Of a stretch of 64,000 bases of DNA, positions 9,078-17,653 are shown piece after piece. A program made the translations under genes and the position numbers. Every line of letters starts with the position of its first letter. Within the stretch, counting starts at the first letter, position 1. The stretch is from Rhizobium etli_C (GTDB lineage Bacteria > Pseudomonadota > Alphaproteobacteria > Rhizobiales > Rhizobiaceae): assembly GCF_014198605.1 (NCBI RefSeq), contig NZ_JACIHU010000016.1; one strand, given 5' to 3'. Under the pieces are notes generated by a model that worked only from the letters and a program-made list of their open reading frames with translations, ran no database searches and had not been told where the DNA came from.

Positions 9078-11339
9078 TTAGAACGCTTGCCAATCATCAT
9101 TCGAAGGCGCGAGCACCAGGTTACCACGGCGCATCGGATAGTCTCCGCGGTCAACCATTGTCTGACCGGGCGGGAAGCTCTTCCCAAGTTCGCCCGTGAC
9201 CTTCTGTGGCTTCCCGCTCTCGTCTTTGAAGTGGAAATGTTTCAACAGTGCGGCTAGGCTTTGGCTCTCTTGAGCGAGGTGCGATCCTGCAGTATTCATC
9301 TCCGCGACCATGCTCGCATTTTCTTGAGTAGCATGGTCCATATGGTTAACCGCGCCGTTAATCTCGCGCAGGCCCGACGATTGTTCCTGGGAGGCCGTTG
9401 CGATTGCGTCCATATGAAGATTTACATCCTGCACAAGCTCTTCAATCGTTCTCAGGCCCGATCCGGTTTCACTCACGAGCCTTACGCCTTCGTCGACGGC
9501 AAGAGCTGAATTGCCGATGAGATCCTTGATTTCTTTTGCCGCTGTCGCTGAGCGCTGTGCAAGCTCCCTGACCTCCTGGGCAACAACCGCAAAGCCTTTT
9601 CCCGCGTCGCCAGCACGCGCTGCTTCGACGCCGGCGTTGAGCGCCAGGAGGTTCGTTTGGAAGGCGATCGCGTCGATGACGCTGATGATCTGGGAAATCT
9701 GCTTGGAGGAGTTTTCAATGCGATTCATGGCGCCGATAGCATCGCGTACAACCCGACCGGACATTTCCGCATGATCTCGCATCTGTTGGACGGCTCCGCG
9801 CGCCTCAGCCGTCCTCTTCGTGGTCGATGCAACGTTGACGGTTATCTCCTCCAACGCCGCTGCAGTTTCCTCGAGCGAAGCCGCCTGCTGCTCCGTGCGT
9901 CTTGAAAGATTTTCAGATGCGGCCGAGACGCCCGAGCTGCCATTCGTGACCGTTTCGACTGAATGGCCGACGGTAACAAGCACGTCCCGGAGCTGACGAA
10001 TGGAAGCGTTGAAATCCCTGCGCAAACTTTCAAACTGTGGCGCTAACGGCTCCTCAATCTCATAAATCAAGTCTCCATCCGCCATCCGCTTCAACCCGGT
10101 TGCCAATGCCGTCGTCGCTCGGATGAGGCGCTCTTCTGCTTCTTTTTCCGCCCTTACCTGAATATCCAGCTTCTCTTGGTCAGAACGAATGCGCTCAGCT
10201 TCCGCGGATGTCTCCAGGTTACTTTTCTGTATGGCCGCGCCGCGGAAAAACTCAAGGCAACGCGCCATGTCCCCGATCTCGTCGCGTCGGATCGTCAAGG
10301 GCACCGGCGCCGACGTATCGCCTTCTGCGAGTGCCTTCATTCGGCTTGTCAGAGTCCGAATGGAGCTTGAAATTCTCCGAACGACCGAAATGCACAAAAT
10401 GAGTACCGTAGACATGATCAGAAGCGTGGCGCCGGAGTAGCCGATAAAGGCATTGCGAAGATCGGCGTAACGCTGAAATGCCATCTCGTCCAACTCGTCG
10501 CCGGTGCGCATAATGAGTGCGGTCAACAAAGCAGCCCGCTGTTGGGTGATTTCATTCCATCGATCCAACGTCTCGGGGGGGAAGGAAACGCCCGGCTGGT
10601 TTGCATACATCTGATCGCGAACGCCCGCGATGAACTTGCCTGCGGCGCTGGCCTCGAAGTCGTCATAAGATTTGACGAGATCGGCGGGGAGAAATTCCTG
10701 CATCGCAGGCACATAAAGCTGCTTTAGATTTTTTGACTGTAAGAGGGACGAAAATAGATCGACGGACATGGCTGAATTTTTGACGTAGGCTCGGCCGGGC
10801 CTGATCTCCAGCAAACTAGCTTCCGTGATCTGCATGAGCGCGTGAAAACCGGTAATTTGGCGTGCTAAATCCAAATCATTGACAGTCGCCCCAGTGCGAC
10901 GGACGAGCTCCAAGCCCGCAAGGGCAGCTGGGCGCAAAGCAACAGCTCCCTCCGCCTCGCTAGCCGTTCCGTCATCGACGCGCCGGCGGAAGCTATCGAT
11001 ATTGTCCCGCCTTTCACGAATGATCTGTACCGCCCGTTCTATGGCCGGATCGTCGAATGCCTTTTTCCAAGAGTCGTAAGCGGAAAAGACCGCTGTAAAA
11101 GCCCTGTCCGATGCAGCTTGCTTTGCCCGACGCACGTCGGCGCCTGCAAACGCTTCCGCCGCTATAGCTTGGGCGAGGAATCCGCCTTCCCGCCCAAGTC
11201 GCTGCGTTGTTTGTGCGCTGCGGAAGGTAGAGTATTCTCGGTAATATCCCAGTGATGTTGATACTCCGATGATTACGAACGCCGTCAACGGGATAATTGC
11301 CAAAATCATTAAAAGTAGAGATAGCGGCAGTCTCGACAT
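9078..11339 (-). CDS. Methyl-accepting chemotaxis receptor with xWxxF tail
   Basis: A 753-residue chemoreceptor. A transmembrane helix at residues 6-28 and a second near 295-318 bracket a periplasmic helical sensor domain of about 265 residues. Two HAMP-like segments follow (RMKALAEGDTSAPVPL and KRMADGDLIYEIEEPL), then the signalling domain with the conserved hairpin tip (AIAFQTNLLALNAGVEAARAG) and a methylation helix (RRTEQQAASLEETAAALEEI). The protein ends NDDWQAF. DWQAF fits the xWxxF pentapeptide that tethers CheR/CheB. Start at 11339, 5 bp after GAGGA. The ligand is unknown. Confidence 0.9.
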   Translation of the reverse strand: MSRLPLSLLLMILAIIPLTAFVIIGVSTSLGYYREYSTFRSAQTTQRLGREGGFLAQAIAAEAFAGADVRRAKQAASDRAFTAVFSAYDSWKKAFDDPAIERAVQIIRERRDNIDSFRRRVDDGTASEAEGAVALRPAALAGLELVRRTGATVNDLDLARQITGFHALMQITEASLLEIRPGRAYVKNSAMSVDLFSSLLQSKNLKQLYVPAMQEFLPADLVKSYDDFEASAAGKFIAGVRDQMYANQPGVSFPPETLDRWNEITQQRAALLTALIMRTGDELDEMAFQRYADLRNAFIGYSGATLLIMSTVLILCISVVRRISSSIRTLTSRMKALAEGDTSAPVPLTIRRDEIGDMARCLEFFRGAAIQKSNLETSAEAERIRSDQEKLDIQVRAEKEAEERLIRATTALATGLKRMADGDLIYEIEEPLAPQFESLRRDFNASIRQLRDVLVTVGHSVETVTNGSSGVSAASENLSRRTEQQAASLEETAAALEEITVNVASTTKRTAEARGAVQQMRDHAEMSGRVVRDAIGAMNRIENSSKQISQIISVIDAIAFQTNLLALNAGVEAARAGDAGKGFAVVAQEVRELAQRSATAAKEIKDLIGNSALAVDEGVRLVSETGSGLRTIEELVQDVNLHMDAIATASQEQSSGLREINGAVNHMDHATQENASMVAEMNTAGSHLAQESQSLAALLKHFHFKDESGKPQKVTGELGKSFPPGQTMVDRGDYPMRRGNLVLAPSNDDWQAF

Positions 11340-11631
11340 ATGTTCCTCATAGACGACTATAAATTACACCGGCTTCCATTAGCGACGCGGTCCAGAACAT
11401 TGCGACATTGACCGCTATGTGTGAGATGACCTCGGCATAATTACTATAAGATTAACCCCTGTAGTGGTCTTGAACTGCGTTGCGCAGATCGGAACATCGT
11501 CGCGTTGAGGGGATCATCTGCAAGACAGATCTTGGGCCGAGGCAGTCGGATTTTCTGGAGAGTGCTGTTGCTGCAAGCCTTGAGGACGGTCGAGCGTGCC
11601 GGCTGATCGTAGCTCGGTCGGCGCAATCTGC
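11340..11631. other. Intergenic region between chemoreceptor and AraC gene
   Basis: About 290 bp containing the chemoreceptor promoter region. No gene, repeat or copy of the shared TGACAGATTGTCTGA operator was seen. Confidence 0.4.
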
Positions 11632-12597
11632 TTATGATATACGCAATGTTTCCGAGGGAAGTACCCCATAGCGCTTGCGATAGTCCGCAGAAAATCTGCC
11701 TCTATGCACGAAGCCCCATTTCAGAGCGACCTGCGTGACCGAGAGGCCAGGTTCGCCTGTCATCAGTTCCTGATGCACTAATTCCAACCGTAGGTGCTGC
11801 AGGAATGCCAGAGGGGTCGTATTCCGAAAGTTGCGAAAACCGCTTTGAAGAGTGCGTCGGCTTACGCCACAAGCCGTTGCGATTTCCTCAAGAGATAGCG
11901 GCCGAGTAATATTGGCACGCATATAGTCGACCGCCCGCTTAACGGCCTTGGGTAAGGGTGATTCAGCAACGCGGCATAACTCAGATGAGTAGCGATGCTG
12001 CGCAGCTTCGATCAAAAGCTCCATCGTCGTTTCAGTGAGGTGATGAAGTGCTATCGGTGATTGAAGGAGGGTTCCGTCTCGTAATCCAGCATACAGCACT
12101 GGTACCAGTTGAACCAAAAGGGAGCCGAACCCGACCGATAGGTCGATTTCTGGCGAAAAATCGAGGCTGCCTCTTATTGGCGTATTGAGCCGACATCCCA
12201 AACGGCGCGTCAGCTCATCATGGGCGATCCTAAGCCCCAAATGTTTCCTGGGCCCAATGAATTGGGTCGTACTCGCCGACATACTGTTCACGAAAACGCC
12301 CCGCGTTCCCTCTGACGGGATTTGTCTGCCGTCAACGGTAACGACCGATCGCCCATGTAGTGGAAGCATGATGATGTTTGCCTCCGCCGGTCCCCGGTGC
12401 TGGACCGTTAGGTCGCCCTCGTAGTGCGCGGCAATAACTGCAATCGGACCATTGGTAATCGCATGTACATCGTAGGCGATCGTCTTATCGCCATGTACAT
12501 GCGCTTCAGATTGCGGGGAAAGCCTCGAAAGCGCTGCCGCGAGTTCCTCGCTGCAGGTACCTTTGAGCGAGAAATGGTCAATCTTAGAGGGGGACAC
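11632..12597 (-). CDS. AraC-family transcriptional regulator
   Basis: About 321 residues. The N-terminal 190 residues resemble the AraC-binding-like domain (EANIIMLPLHGRSVVTVDGRQIP, GPRKHLGLRIAHDEL). The C-terminal 110 residues carry two helix-turn-helix motifs (PLSLEEIATACGVSRRTLQSGF and LSVTQVALKWGFVHRGRFSADY). It ends next to the chemoreceptor and belongs to no evident operon. A GTG at 12597 follows GGAG by 8 bp and is preferred over a TTG at 12603. It shares architecture and helix-turn-helix sequence with the AraC protein at 47394..48428, so the two are probably paralogues. Confidence 0.85.
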   Translation of the reverse strand: MSPSKIDHFSLKGTCSEELAAALSRLSPQSEAHVHGDKTIAYDVHAITNGPIAVIAAHYEGDLTVQHRGPAEANIIMLPLHGRSVVTVDGRQIPSEGTRGVFVNSMSASTTQFIGPRKHLGLRIAHDELTRRLGCRLNTPIRGSLDFSPEIDLSVGFGSLLVQLVPVLYAGLRDGTLLQSPIALHHLTETTMELLIEAAQHRYSSELCRVAESPLPKAVKRAVDYMRANITRPLSLEEIATACGVSRRTLQSGFRNFRNTTPLAFLQHLRLELVHQELMTGEPGLSVTQVALKWGFVHRGRFSADYRKRYGVLPSETLRIS

Positions 12598-12660
12598 TCT
12601 CAACTCTCCACATCATCACTTCTTCCCGAAACGGTATTCAAGCATGAGGCCCGCCTATCG

Positions 12661-12858
12661 CTAACGACAGGCGGACAGGGCAATTGACTTGTCGCGGCCA
12701 GTCCTCGCCGTGAATTCGACGCAGTCGAAGTCGCCTAAGTTGATAGTGCGAAGATCAATCATTGTTATATATGGAACTCCGACAGAATTGTTACCTGCTG
12801 CCAACCATCGCTTCGCAACCGATTCCCAAATGTCTGGCCTTTGATGGTCTCCATTCAC
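12661..12858 (-). CDS. Possible small protein (65 aa), unrecognised
   Basis: Encodes MNGDHQRPDIWESVAKRW... between the AraC gene and the NDH-2-like gene. It has no clear ribosome site and no membrane segment, and I do not recognise a family. Its composition (DIWESVAKRWLAAGNN, LRTINLGDFDCVEF) is protein-like, but a chance frame cannot be excluded. Confidence 0.2.
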   Translation of the reverse strand: MNGDHQRPDIWESVAKRWLAAGNNSVGVPYITMIDLRTINLGDFDCVEFTARTGRDKSIALSACR

Positions 12859-12892
12859 GGCCCAGCAGACTCGGGCGTGCTCGCGCTAGCGA

Positions 12893-14158
12893 CTAAACCT
12901 CATCCTTTAAGGTTTCTTTTTGCGTGATCAAACGTGCGGAGTGATGGCCGGAAACAAAGATCCATAGCCAGCTTAGTCCCACTGCCAATCTGCTCCTCGT
13001 ACCTATCAGGAAGTAGATATGGGCAAGCCCCCAAATCCACCATGCAATTCCGCCCTTGAGCCGGATTTTCCCGAAGTCGATAACAGCCGAATTCGGCCCG
13101 ATGGTAGCCAGGTTTCCCAGATGCCTATATCTGAACGCACTTGGAGTGGGTGTACCCAGACGTCGTGCTTCAATTACCGAAGCGACATATTTGCCTTGCT
13201 GTTTGGCGGCGGGAGCCACTCCGGGGACGGGTGTTCCATCAGCGGCCTTCACGGAGGCAGTATCTCCAATAATAAAAATCTCGGGCTTACCGCCAACAGT
13301 CAGATCTGGCTGCACGACCGCCCTACCCGCCCTGTCCTTTTCAGCACCGACCCAGGCGGCGGCGTTCGACGCTTGCACCCCCGCAGCCCAGATGACGGTC
13401 CGGCTTGAAACGAACTCATCTCCGATCGCGATGCCGTTCTCGTTGCATGCCGTCACGGGAATGCCTGTTCTCACTTCGACGCCCATCTTGATTAGCGACT
13501 GCTCGGCATATCTCGAAAGTGCTTCCGGGAACACGGGTAGGACACGTGGACCTGCCTCGATGAGAAGGATGCGCGCCGATCTGGTGTCGATGCTACGGAA
13601 CTCCTCAACAAGGGTTCGTTGGGCCAGTTGCGCTATAATCCCAGCCATCTCCACGCCTGTCGGGCCTGCTCCGATTATGCTGAACGTGAGCATTGCCTTC
13701 CGCCGTTCGGGATCAGCCTCCAATTCGGCCTTCTCAAACGCGAGAAGAAGCCGCCGCCGGATGGTCGTCGCGTCTTCGAGTGCCTTTAGCCCGGGCGCAA
13801 ACGGCTCCCACTCGTCCCGGCCAAAATAGGCGTGCCTTGCACCTGTCGCGAGAACGAGCGTGTCATAGGGAATAGCATTCCCATCCTTGAGCGATACTAC
13901 GCGTGCCTCGGTATCAACGCCAACAACCTCGCCCAGCAGCGTCGATACATCCTTTCGTCCTCTGAACAATGCTCTGATGGGCCAGGCTATCTCCGAGGTT
14001 GCCAATACAGTCGTGGCAACTTGGTAGAGGAGCGGTTGAAAGAGGTGATGGTTGCGCCTGTCGACGATCGTTATGGAAGTGTCGGGACACTTGAGGTCCT
14101 TCGCTAACTGGAGTCCGGCAAAGCCACCGCCGACTACGACAACTCGATGCGTATCCAT
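12893..14158 (-). CDS. ndh: NDH-2-like FAD-dependent NADH dehydrogenase
   Basis: A 421-residue flavoprotein of the type II NADH dehydrogenase family, which passes electrons from NADH to quinone without pumping protons. It has an N-terminal FAD-binding Rossmann motif (RVVVVGGGFAGLQLA), an internal NADH-binding motif (TFSIIGAGPTGVEMAGII), the second FAD signature (EIFIIGDTASV) and the C-terminal hydrophobic anchor region (GGIAWWIWGLAHIYFLIG) typical of NDH-2. The ATG at 14158 follows GAGGGAG. It is the last gene of the 20338-to-12893 operon, so it could reoxidise NADH made by the alcohol dehydrogenase encoded just upstream; that link is inference. Confidence 0.85.
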   Translation of the reverse strand: MDTHRVVVVGGGFAGLQLAKDLKCPDTSITIVDRRNHHLFQPLLYQVATTVLATSEIAWPIRALFRGRKDVSTLLGEVVGVDTEARVVSLKDGNAIPYDTLVLATGARHAYFGRDEWEPFAPGLKALEDATTIRRRLLLAFEKAELEADPERRKAMLTFSIIGAGPTGVEMAGIIAQLAQRTLVEEFRSIDTRSARILLIEAGPRVLPVFPEALSRYAEQSLIKMGVEVRTGIPVTACNENGIAIGDEFVSSRTVIWAAGVQASNAAAWVGAEKDRAGRAVVQPDLTVGGKPEIFIIGDTASVKAADGTPVPGVAPAAKQQGKYVASVIEARRLGTPTPSAFRYRHLGNLATIGPNSAVIDFGKIRLKGGIAWWIWGLAHIYFLIGTRSRLAVGLSWLWIFVSGHHSARLITQKETLKDEV

Positions 14159-14221
14159 TTCGTCTCCCTCAAACCTGCGCGCTCGGGGCGCGCGCCTCGT
14201 AGAAATGGCCATTGCGCCCGA

Positions 14222-14533
14222 TCAGTCGCTGATACGGGTATTTACATTAATCGACGGTGGACTCACCAACAGTGGAAGAAGAGGCTCCAGCACCCGCTTG
14301 ACATTAGGATGTTCGCCATGGCCAACGACAGCCGCCTCATTCTGCCAGCCGTCTAAGATGATGAAAGTGTTCGGATCGTCCGACCGCTGGTAGAGGTCGT
14401 AGTAGAGACAACCAGACTCTTCGCGGGCGGGTCCAATGAATTCCTGAAGGAGTTCTTTTACGCGATTTCGATTTTGGGACGTGGTTTTGAATTCCACGAC
14501 AAGGTGCTGTTCCTCTGACTTCGTCGATGTCAT
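14222..14533 (-). CDS. Small ABM-domain (YgiN-like) monooxygenase/quinol oxidase
   Basis: A 103-residue protein of the dimeric alpha/beta-barrel antibiotic-biosynthesis-monooxygenase group. Its pattern fits one such domain: HLVVEFKTTSQNRNRVKELL, then REESGCLYYDLYQRSDDPNTF, then ILDGWQNEAAVVGHGEHPNV. Related proteins act on quinols or aromatic polyketides without metal or flavin. Others are simply detoxification factors. It lies between the alcohol dehydrogenase and the NDH-2-like gene in the same operon; AGGAG precedes the start. Confidence 0.7.
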   Translation of the reverse strand: MTSTKSEEQHLVVEFKTTSQNRNRVKELLQEFIGPAREESGCLYYDLYQRSDDPNTFIILDGWQNEAAVVGHGEHPNVKRVLEPLLPLLVSPPSINVNTRISD

Positions 14534-14545
14534 TTGCGCTGGCTC

Positions 14546-15649
14546 CTAATTGAAAACGACGACCGGCTTGATCACTCGCCCGGCTTCGGCGTCCGCGATC
14601 GCTTCGTTGATCTTCTCGAAGGGATACTTGGTGATCAATTTTTGGAAGGGGAAAAGCCCAGCCTGATTAAGATCCATCATCTGCGGAATGAACAGCTGTG
14701 GAATCTGATCACCAAGGATCGCACCCTGGATCTTGCGATTGAACACCATTAGATCGAGGGGGATGGGAATGTCGTTCCCGAGCGCGTCGAGGCCGAGCAA
14801 GACAACGTGCCCGCCGGCACGGGTGCACTTGATCGAGTTCAGAATAACCGGAATGATGCCAACTGCGTCGATCGCGAAGTCGGCACCGCCGCCCGTCAGC
14901 GCATGGATCTGGTTGACTACGTCGGGATCTTTGCCGTTGATCGCATGTGTGGCACCAAGCCCCATGGCCATGTCTAGCCTCTGCTGATTCAGATCTATGA
15001 TGATAATCTTGCTGCACCGACGAACTTTGGCGGCCATCACGGCGGCCATGCCGACAGCACCTGCGCCGAAAACGGCTATCGTCGACCCTATTTCCGGCTT
15101 CATCGCGTTTATCACTGTTCCTGCACCCGTTGCCATGCCGCACCCGAGTGGCGCAGCGTCGGTAAGGTCGAGGTCTGTTTTCGGCAAAAGCGCTGCATTG
15201 TTTTCAGTCGCAAGGATATGCGTCGCAAAGGACGACTGGCCCACGAAATTGCTGCCAATGCCAACTTCATCGCAGAGCAATGCCTTCTTACCATTCGGAC
15301 GAAGCCCCGTAAGATTGTACTGGGTATAGTTTTGGCAGTTCATTGGGTGAGAACGGCGGCAGTCGGCGCAGAATCCGCATGAGCTCTGGCTCAGTGCGAC
15401 GTGATCACCCACTTTGAGGCTCTGAACTTCTGGTCCGACCGCCTCGACGACGCCGACGCCTTCGTGCCCCGGGATCACCGGTGCCGGCGGGCCAAAAATA
15501 CCGTCGCGAAGCAGCAAGTCCGTGTGGCAGATCCCGCTCGCAACCGTGCGAACCAGGATCTCGTTGCCTTCGGGGTCAGCCAGTTCGAGTTCACGGAATT
15601 CCAGCGGGCTCTTTGGCTTCACGGCGACAGCCGCAGTGATTTTCACCAT
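14546..15649 (-). CDS. Zinc-dependent alcohol dehydrogenase (aryl/benzyl alcohol type)
   Basis: A 367-residue medium-chain dehydrogenase that oxidises an alcohol to an aldehyde or ketone with NAD(P)+. The catalytic zinc ligands are visible in SGICHTDLLLRDG and PGHEGVGVV, and the structural zinc lobe as CGFCADCRRSHPMNC. The cofactor motif is AVFGAGAVGMAAVMA. Sequence style (QSSFATHILATENNAALLPK, CGMATGAGTVINAM) matches the aryl/benzyl alcohol dehydrogenase branch. The ATG at 15649 follows AGGAG by 7 bp; the longer upstream frame overlaps the permease end and is rejected. It lies 58 bp after the permease gene in the operon. The paralogue at 21588 shares long stretches. Confidence 0.9.
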   Translation of the reverse strand: MVKITAAVAVKPKSPLEFRELELADPEGNEILVRTVASGICHTDLLLRDGIFGPPAPVIPGHEGVGVVEAVGPEVQSLKVGDHVALSQSSCGFCADCRRSHPMNCQNYTQYNLTGLRPNGKKALLCDEVGIGSNFVGQSSFATHILATENNAALLPKTDLDLTDAAPLGCGMATGAGTVINAMKPEIGSTIAVFGAGAVGMAAVMAAKVRRCSKIIIIDLNQQRLDMAMGLGATHAINGKDPDVVNQIHALTGGGADFAIDAVGIIPVILNSIKCTRAGGHVVLLGLDALGNDIPIPLDLMVFNRKIQGAILGDQIPQLFIPQMMDLNQAGLFPFQKLITKYPFEKINEAIADAEAGRVIKPVVVFN

Positions 15650-15707
15650 TATATTCTCCTGCGTTCTCCCGCAATTGCTACGGGAATGACTTGATCGGCC
15701 CGACGGA

Positions 15708-16715
15708 CTAGACGCGACCCGCGCGCGCACCGTAGATGATTGCGGCAAATGCAATGATCACGCCCTGGACGATAAGCTTGCCCGGCTCCTGGATGCCGAA
15801 GACGGTCAGCATCGCGAACAGGAAGCTGAAGGCAACGACGGCAACGAACGGCCCGGCGACGCCGCCCCGGTCGACGCCGAACGTCACACCGCCGAGGATC
15901 GTGGCGGCGAGCGCATTCATGAAGGTGTCGAAGCCTGGCTTGATGGTGCCGACCGCCAACGCGGATACCTGGACCAGGGCCGCGATGCCTGTCAGGGCGC
16001 CCGCGAGCGTGTGCGAGACAAAAATCGTACGTGCCAACGGAATTCCTGTAGTTTCCGCCGCCCTCGGATTGTCGCCGACGGCCCTGAAGTAACGCCCGAC
16101 GATGAGAAAGCGAAATGCGATAGAAATCAGGGCGGCGATGACGATCCACAGGACCACGGAATAGGAAAGGCCGTGGATATTGCCGCTCGTAAGTATTCGA
16201 AGCCAGCTTGGCGTTGAACCGGGCGCGCGGCCGGCGCTCATGTATTGGACGATCCCAATCAGAATGGCCGAAACACTTAGTGTGGAGATAACGGCAGAAG
16301 CGCGCACGTATGCTACGAGTATTCCGTTTAAACCCCCCACAGCTAGCCCAATCACAACAGGCATGAGGACGGTCATTAGCGGTGGATAGTTGTTGAGCTG
16401 GCCCGAGCTGGCCAGATAAATCGCGAACGCGAAAATACCGCTGACAGAGAGATCGATGGATCGCACCCGCATGACAAGCGACTGGGCGAGCACCGCGATC
16501 CCGAGCGGCGCTGACTGCTTGAGGATTACAAACCAGTAGTTGGGATTTATGAGCGTGGCGCTCACTGCTGGAGCAACCGCAACCAGGATTGCGAGCACAT
16601 AGTATGCGGGCGGTAGCCCGAGTATCCACGAAATGGCGCTCTTACCCCTCAATAAGCGAGATGGTGCTTCAGTTTTCGAGTCTGATGTGGTCATCGAGAA
16701 GTCCATCTCTTTCAA
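15708..16715 (-). CDS. Sugar-type ABC transporter permease (RbsC family), first system
   Basis: A 335-residue inner-membrane protein with eight to ten hydrophobic helices. It has the RbsC-family landmarks SIDLSVSGIFAFAIYLAS, AVGDNPRAAETTGIPLART and ALAATILGGVTFGVDRGGVAG. The second of two permeases, it overlaps the first by an ATGA junction. With the ATPase at 17650 and the binding protein at 19250 it completes a carbohydrate-uptake-type transporter. The SIDLSVG-like region here has SIDLSVSG, a mild variation. Confidence 0.85.
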   Translation of the reverse strand: MKEMDFSMTTSDSKTEAPSRLLRGKSAISWILGLPPAYYVLAILVAVAPAVSATLINPNYWFVILKQSAPLGIAVLAQSLVMRVRSIDLSVSGIFAFAIYLASSGQLNNYPPLMTVLMPVVIGLAVGGLNGILVAYVRASAVISTLSVSAILIGIVQYMSAGRAPGSTPSWLRILTSGNIHGLSYSVVLWIVIAALISIAFRFLIVGRYFRAVGDNPRAAETTGIPLARTIFVSHTLAGALTGIAALVQVSALAVGTIKPGFDTFMNALAATILGGVTFGVDRGGVAGPFVAVVAFSFLFAMLTVFGIQEPGKLIVQGVIIAFAAIIYGARAGRV

Positions 16716-17653
16716 AGTCCGATTGTTTTGCGTCGCTGCGAAACGACGAGTACGAGAAGCAACACACCCTTGACGACCGACTGAAGAAATGCAGAGACGT
16801 TGGCCAGATTCATCACATTATTCACTGTCCCGAGGATCGCCGCGCCAACGACGGTTCCCACAATGCTTCCGATGCCCCCGGCGAGGTGGACCCCACCCAA
16901 TGCTGCAGCCGTTACAGACTCAATCCCGAATGAAGCGCCGCCCTTAGGATCACCCGATGCAAGGCGACCTGCAAGAAACATCCCCGCAGCGCATGCGAAT
17001 AGAGCGGAAAGAACATACGCTTTGATGATGGTGCGCTCGACGGGAACACCGTTCATCCGTGCGTTGAAGTCATTGCCGCCGGAAGCGAAGAGGTAGAGGC
17101 CGAAGGGACGACGATAGAGAATCCAGGATGCGAAGAGCGATGCCGTGATCAACCAAAACAATGAGTTAGGTACGGGGCCGATGGATCCGGCTACCGAGCC
17201 GGAAAGCCACTCCGGAACGCGCCCACCTGGGATTGGCAAAATGATCAACGCGATACCTTGGCCGATGCCCATTGTTGTCAGCGTCATGATGATTGGATGT
17301 ACATTGAGGCGCGCGACACCGTAACCGTTCGCTACTCCGAACCCCATCGCCACCGCGATGCAGATAAGCACGCGGGTTATCTCAGGAAGATCAAGCGTCA
17401 TGATCGTCGTCGTTAGACTGATGACGGACCCAACCGACACGTCGAGGCCGCCAGTGAGAATGACGAACGTCTGACCGAGAGCCGAGATGACGAGCACCGT
17501 CGATTGCGCCAGGAGATTAGACAAATTCTCCGGATCCATGAAGTCCGGCAATAATATTACCGAGGCGACAACCATCACCAGGAGCGTTCCAATGGAAAGC
17601 CCGATCGCTCCCGCGCGATAAGGGAGCTTCAGGCGACTGGCAAATGAATTCAT
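16712..17653 (-). CDS. Sugar-type ABC transporter permease (RbsC family), first system
   Basis: A 313-residue inner-membrane permease with the canonical family motifs GLDVSVGSVISLTTTI, ASGGNDFNARMNGVPVERTI and ESVTAAALGGVHLAGGIGS. It pairs with the permease at 15708 to form the membrane channel. The start codon overlaps the ATPase stop (ATGA) and its own stop overlaps the next permease, so the three genes are tightly coupled. Confidence 0.88.
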   Translation of the reverse strand: MNSFASRLKLPYRAGAIGLSIGTLLVMVVASVILLPDFMDPENLSNLLAQSTVLVISALGQTFVILTGGLDVSVGSVISLTTTIMTLDLPEITRVLICIAVAMGFGVANGYGVARLNVHPIIMTLTTMGIGQGIALIILPIPGGRVPEWLSGSVAGSIGPVPNSLFWLITASLFASWILYRRPFGLYLFASGGNDFNARMNGVPVERTIIKAYVLSALFACAAGMFLAGRLASGDPKGGASFGIESVTAAALGGVHLAGGIGSIVGTVVGAAILGTVNNVMNLANVSAFLQSVVKGVLLLVLVVSQRRKTIGL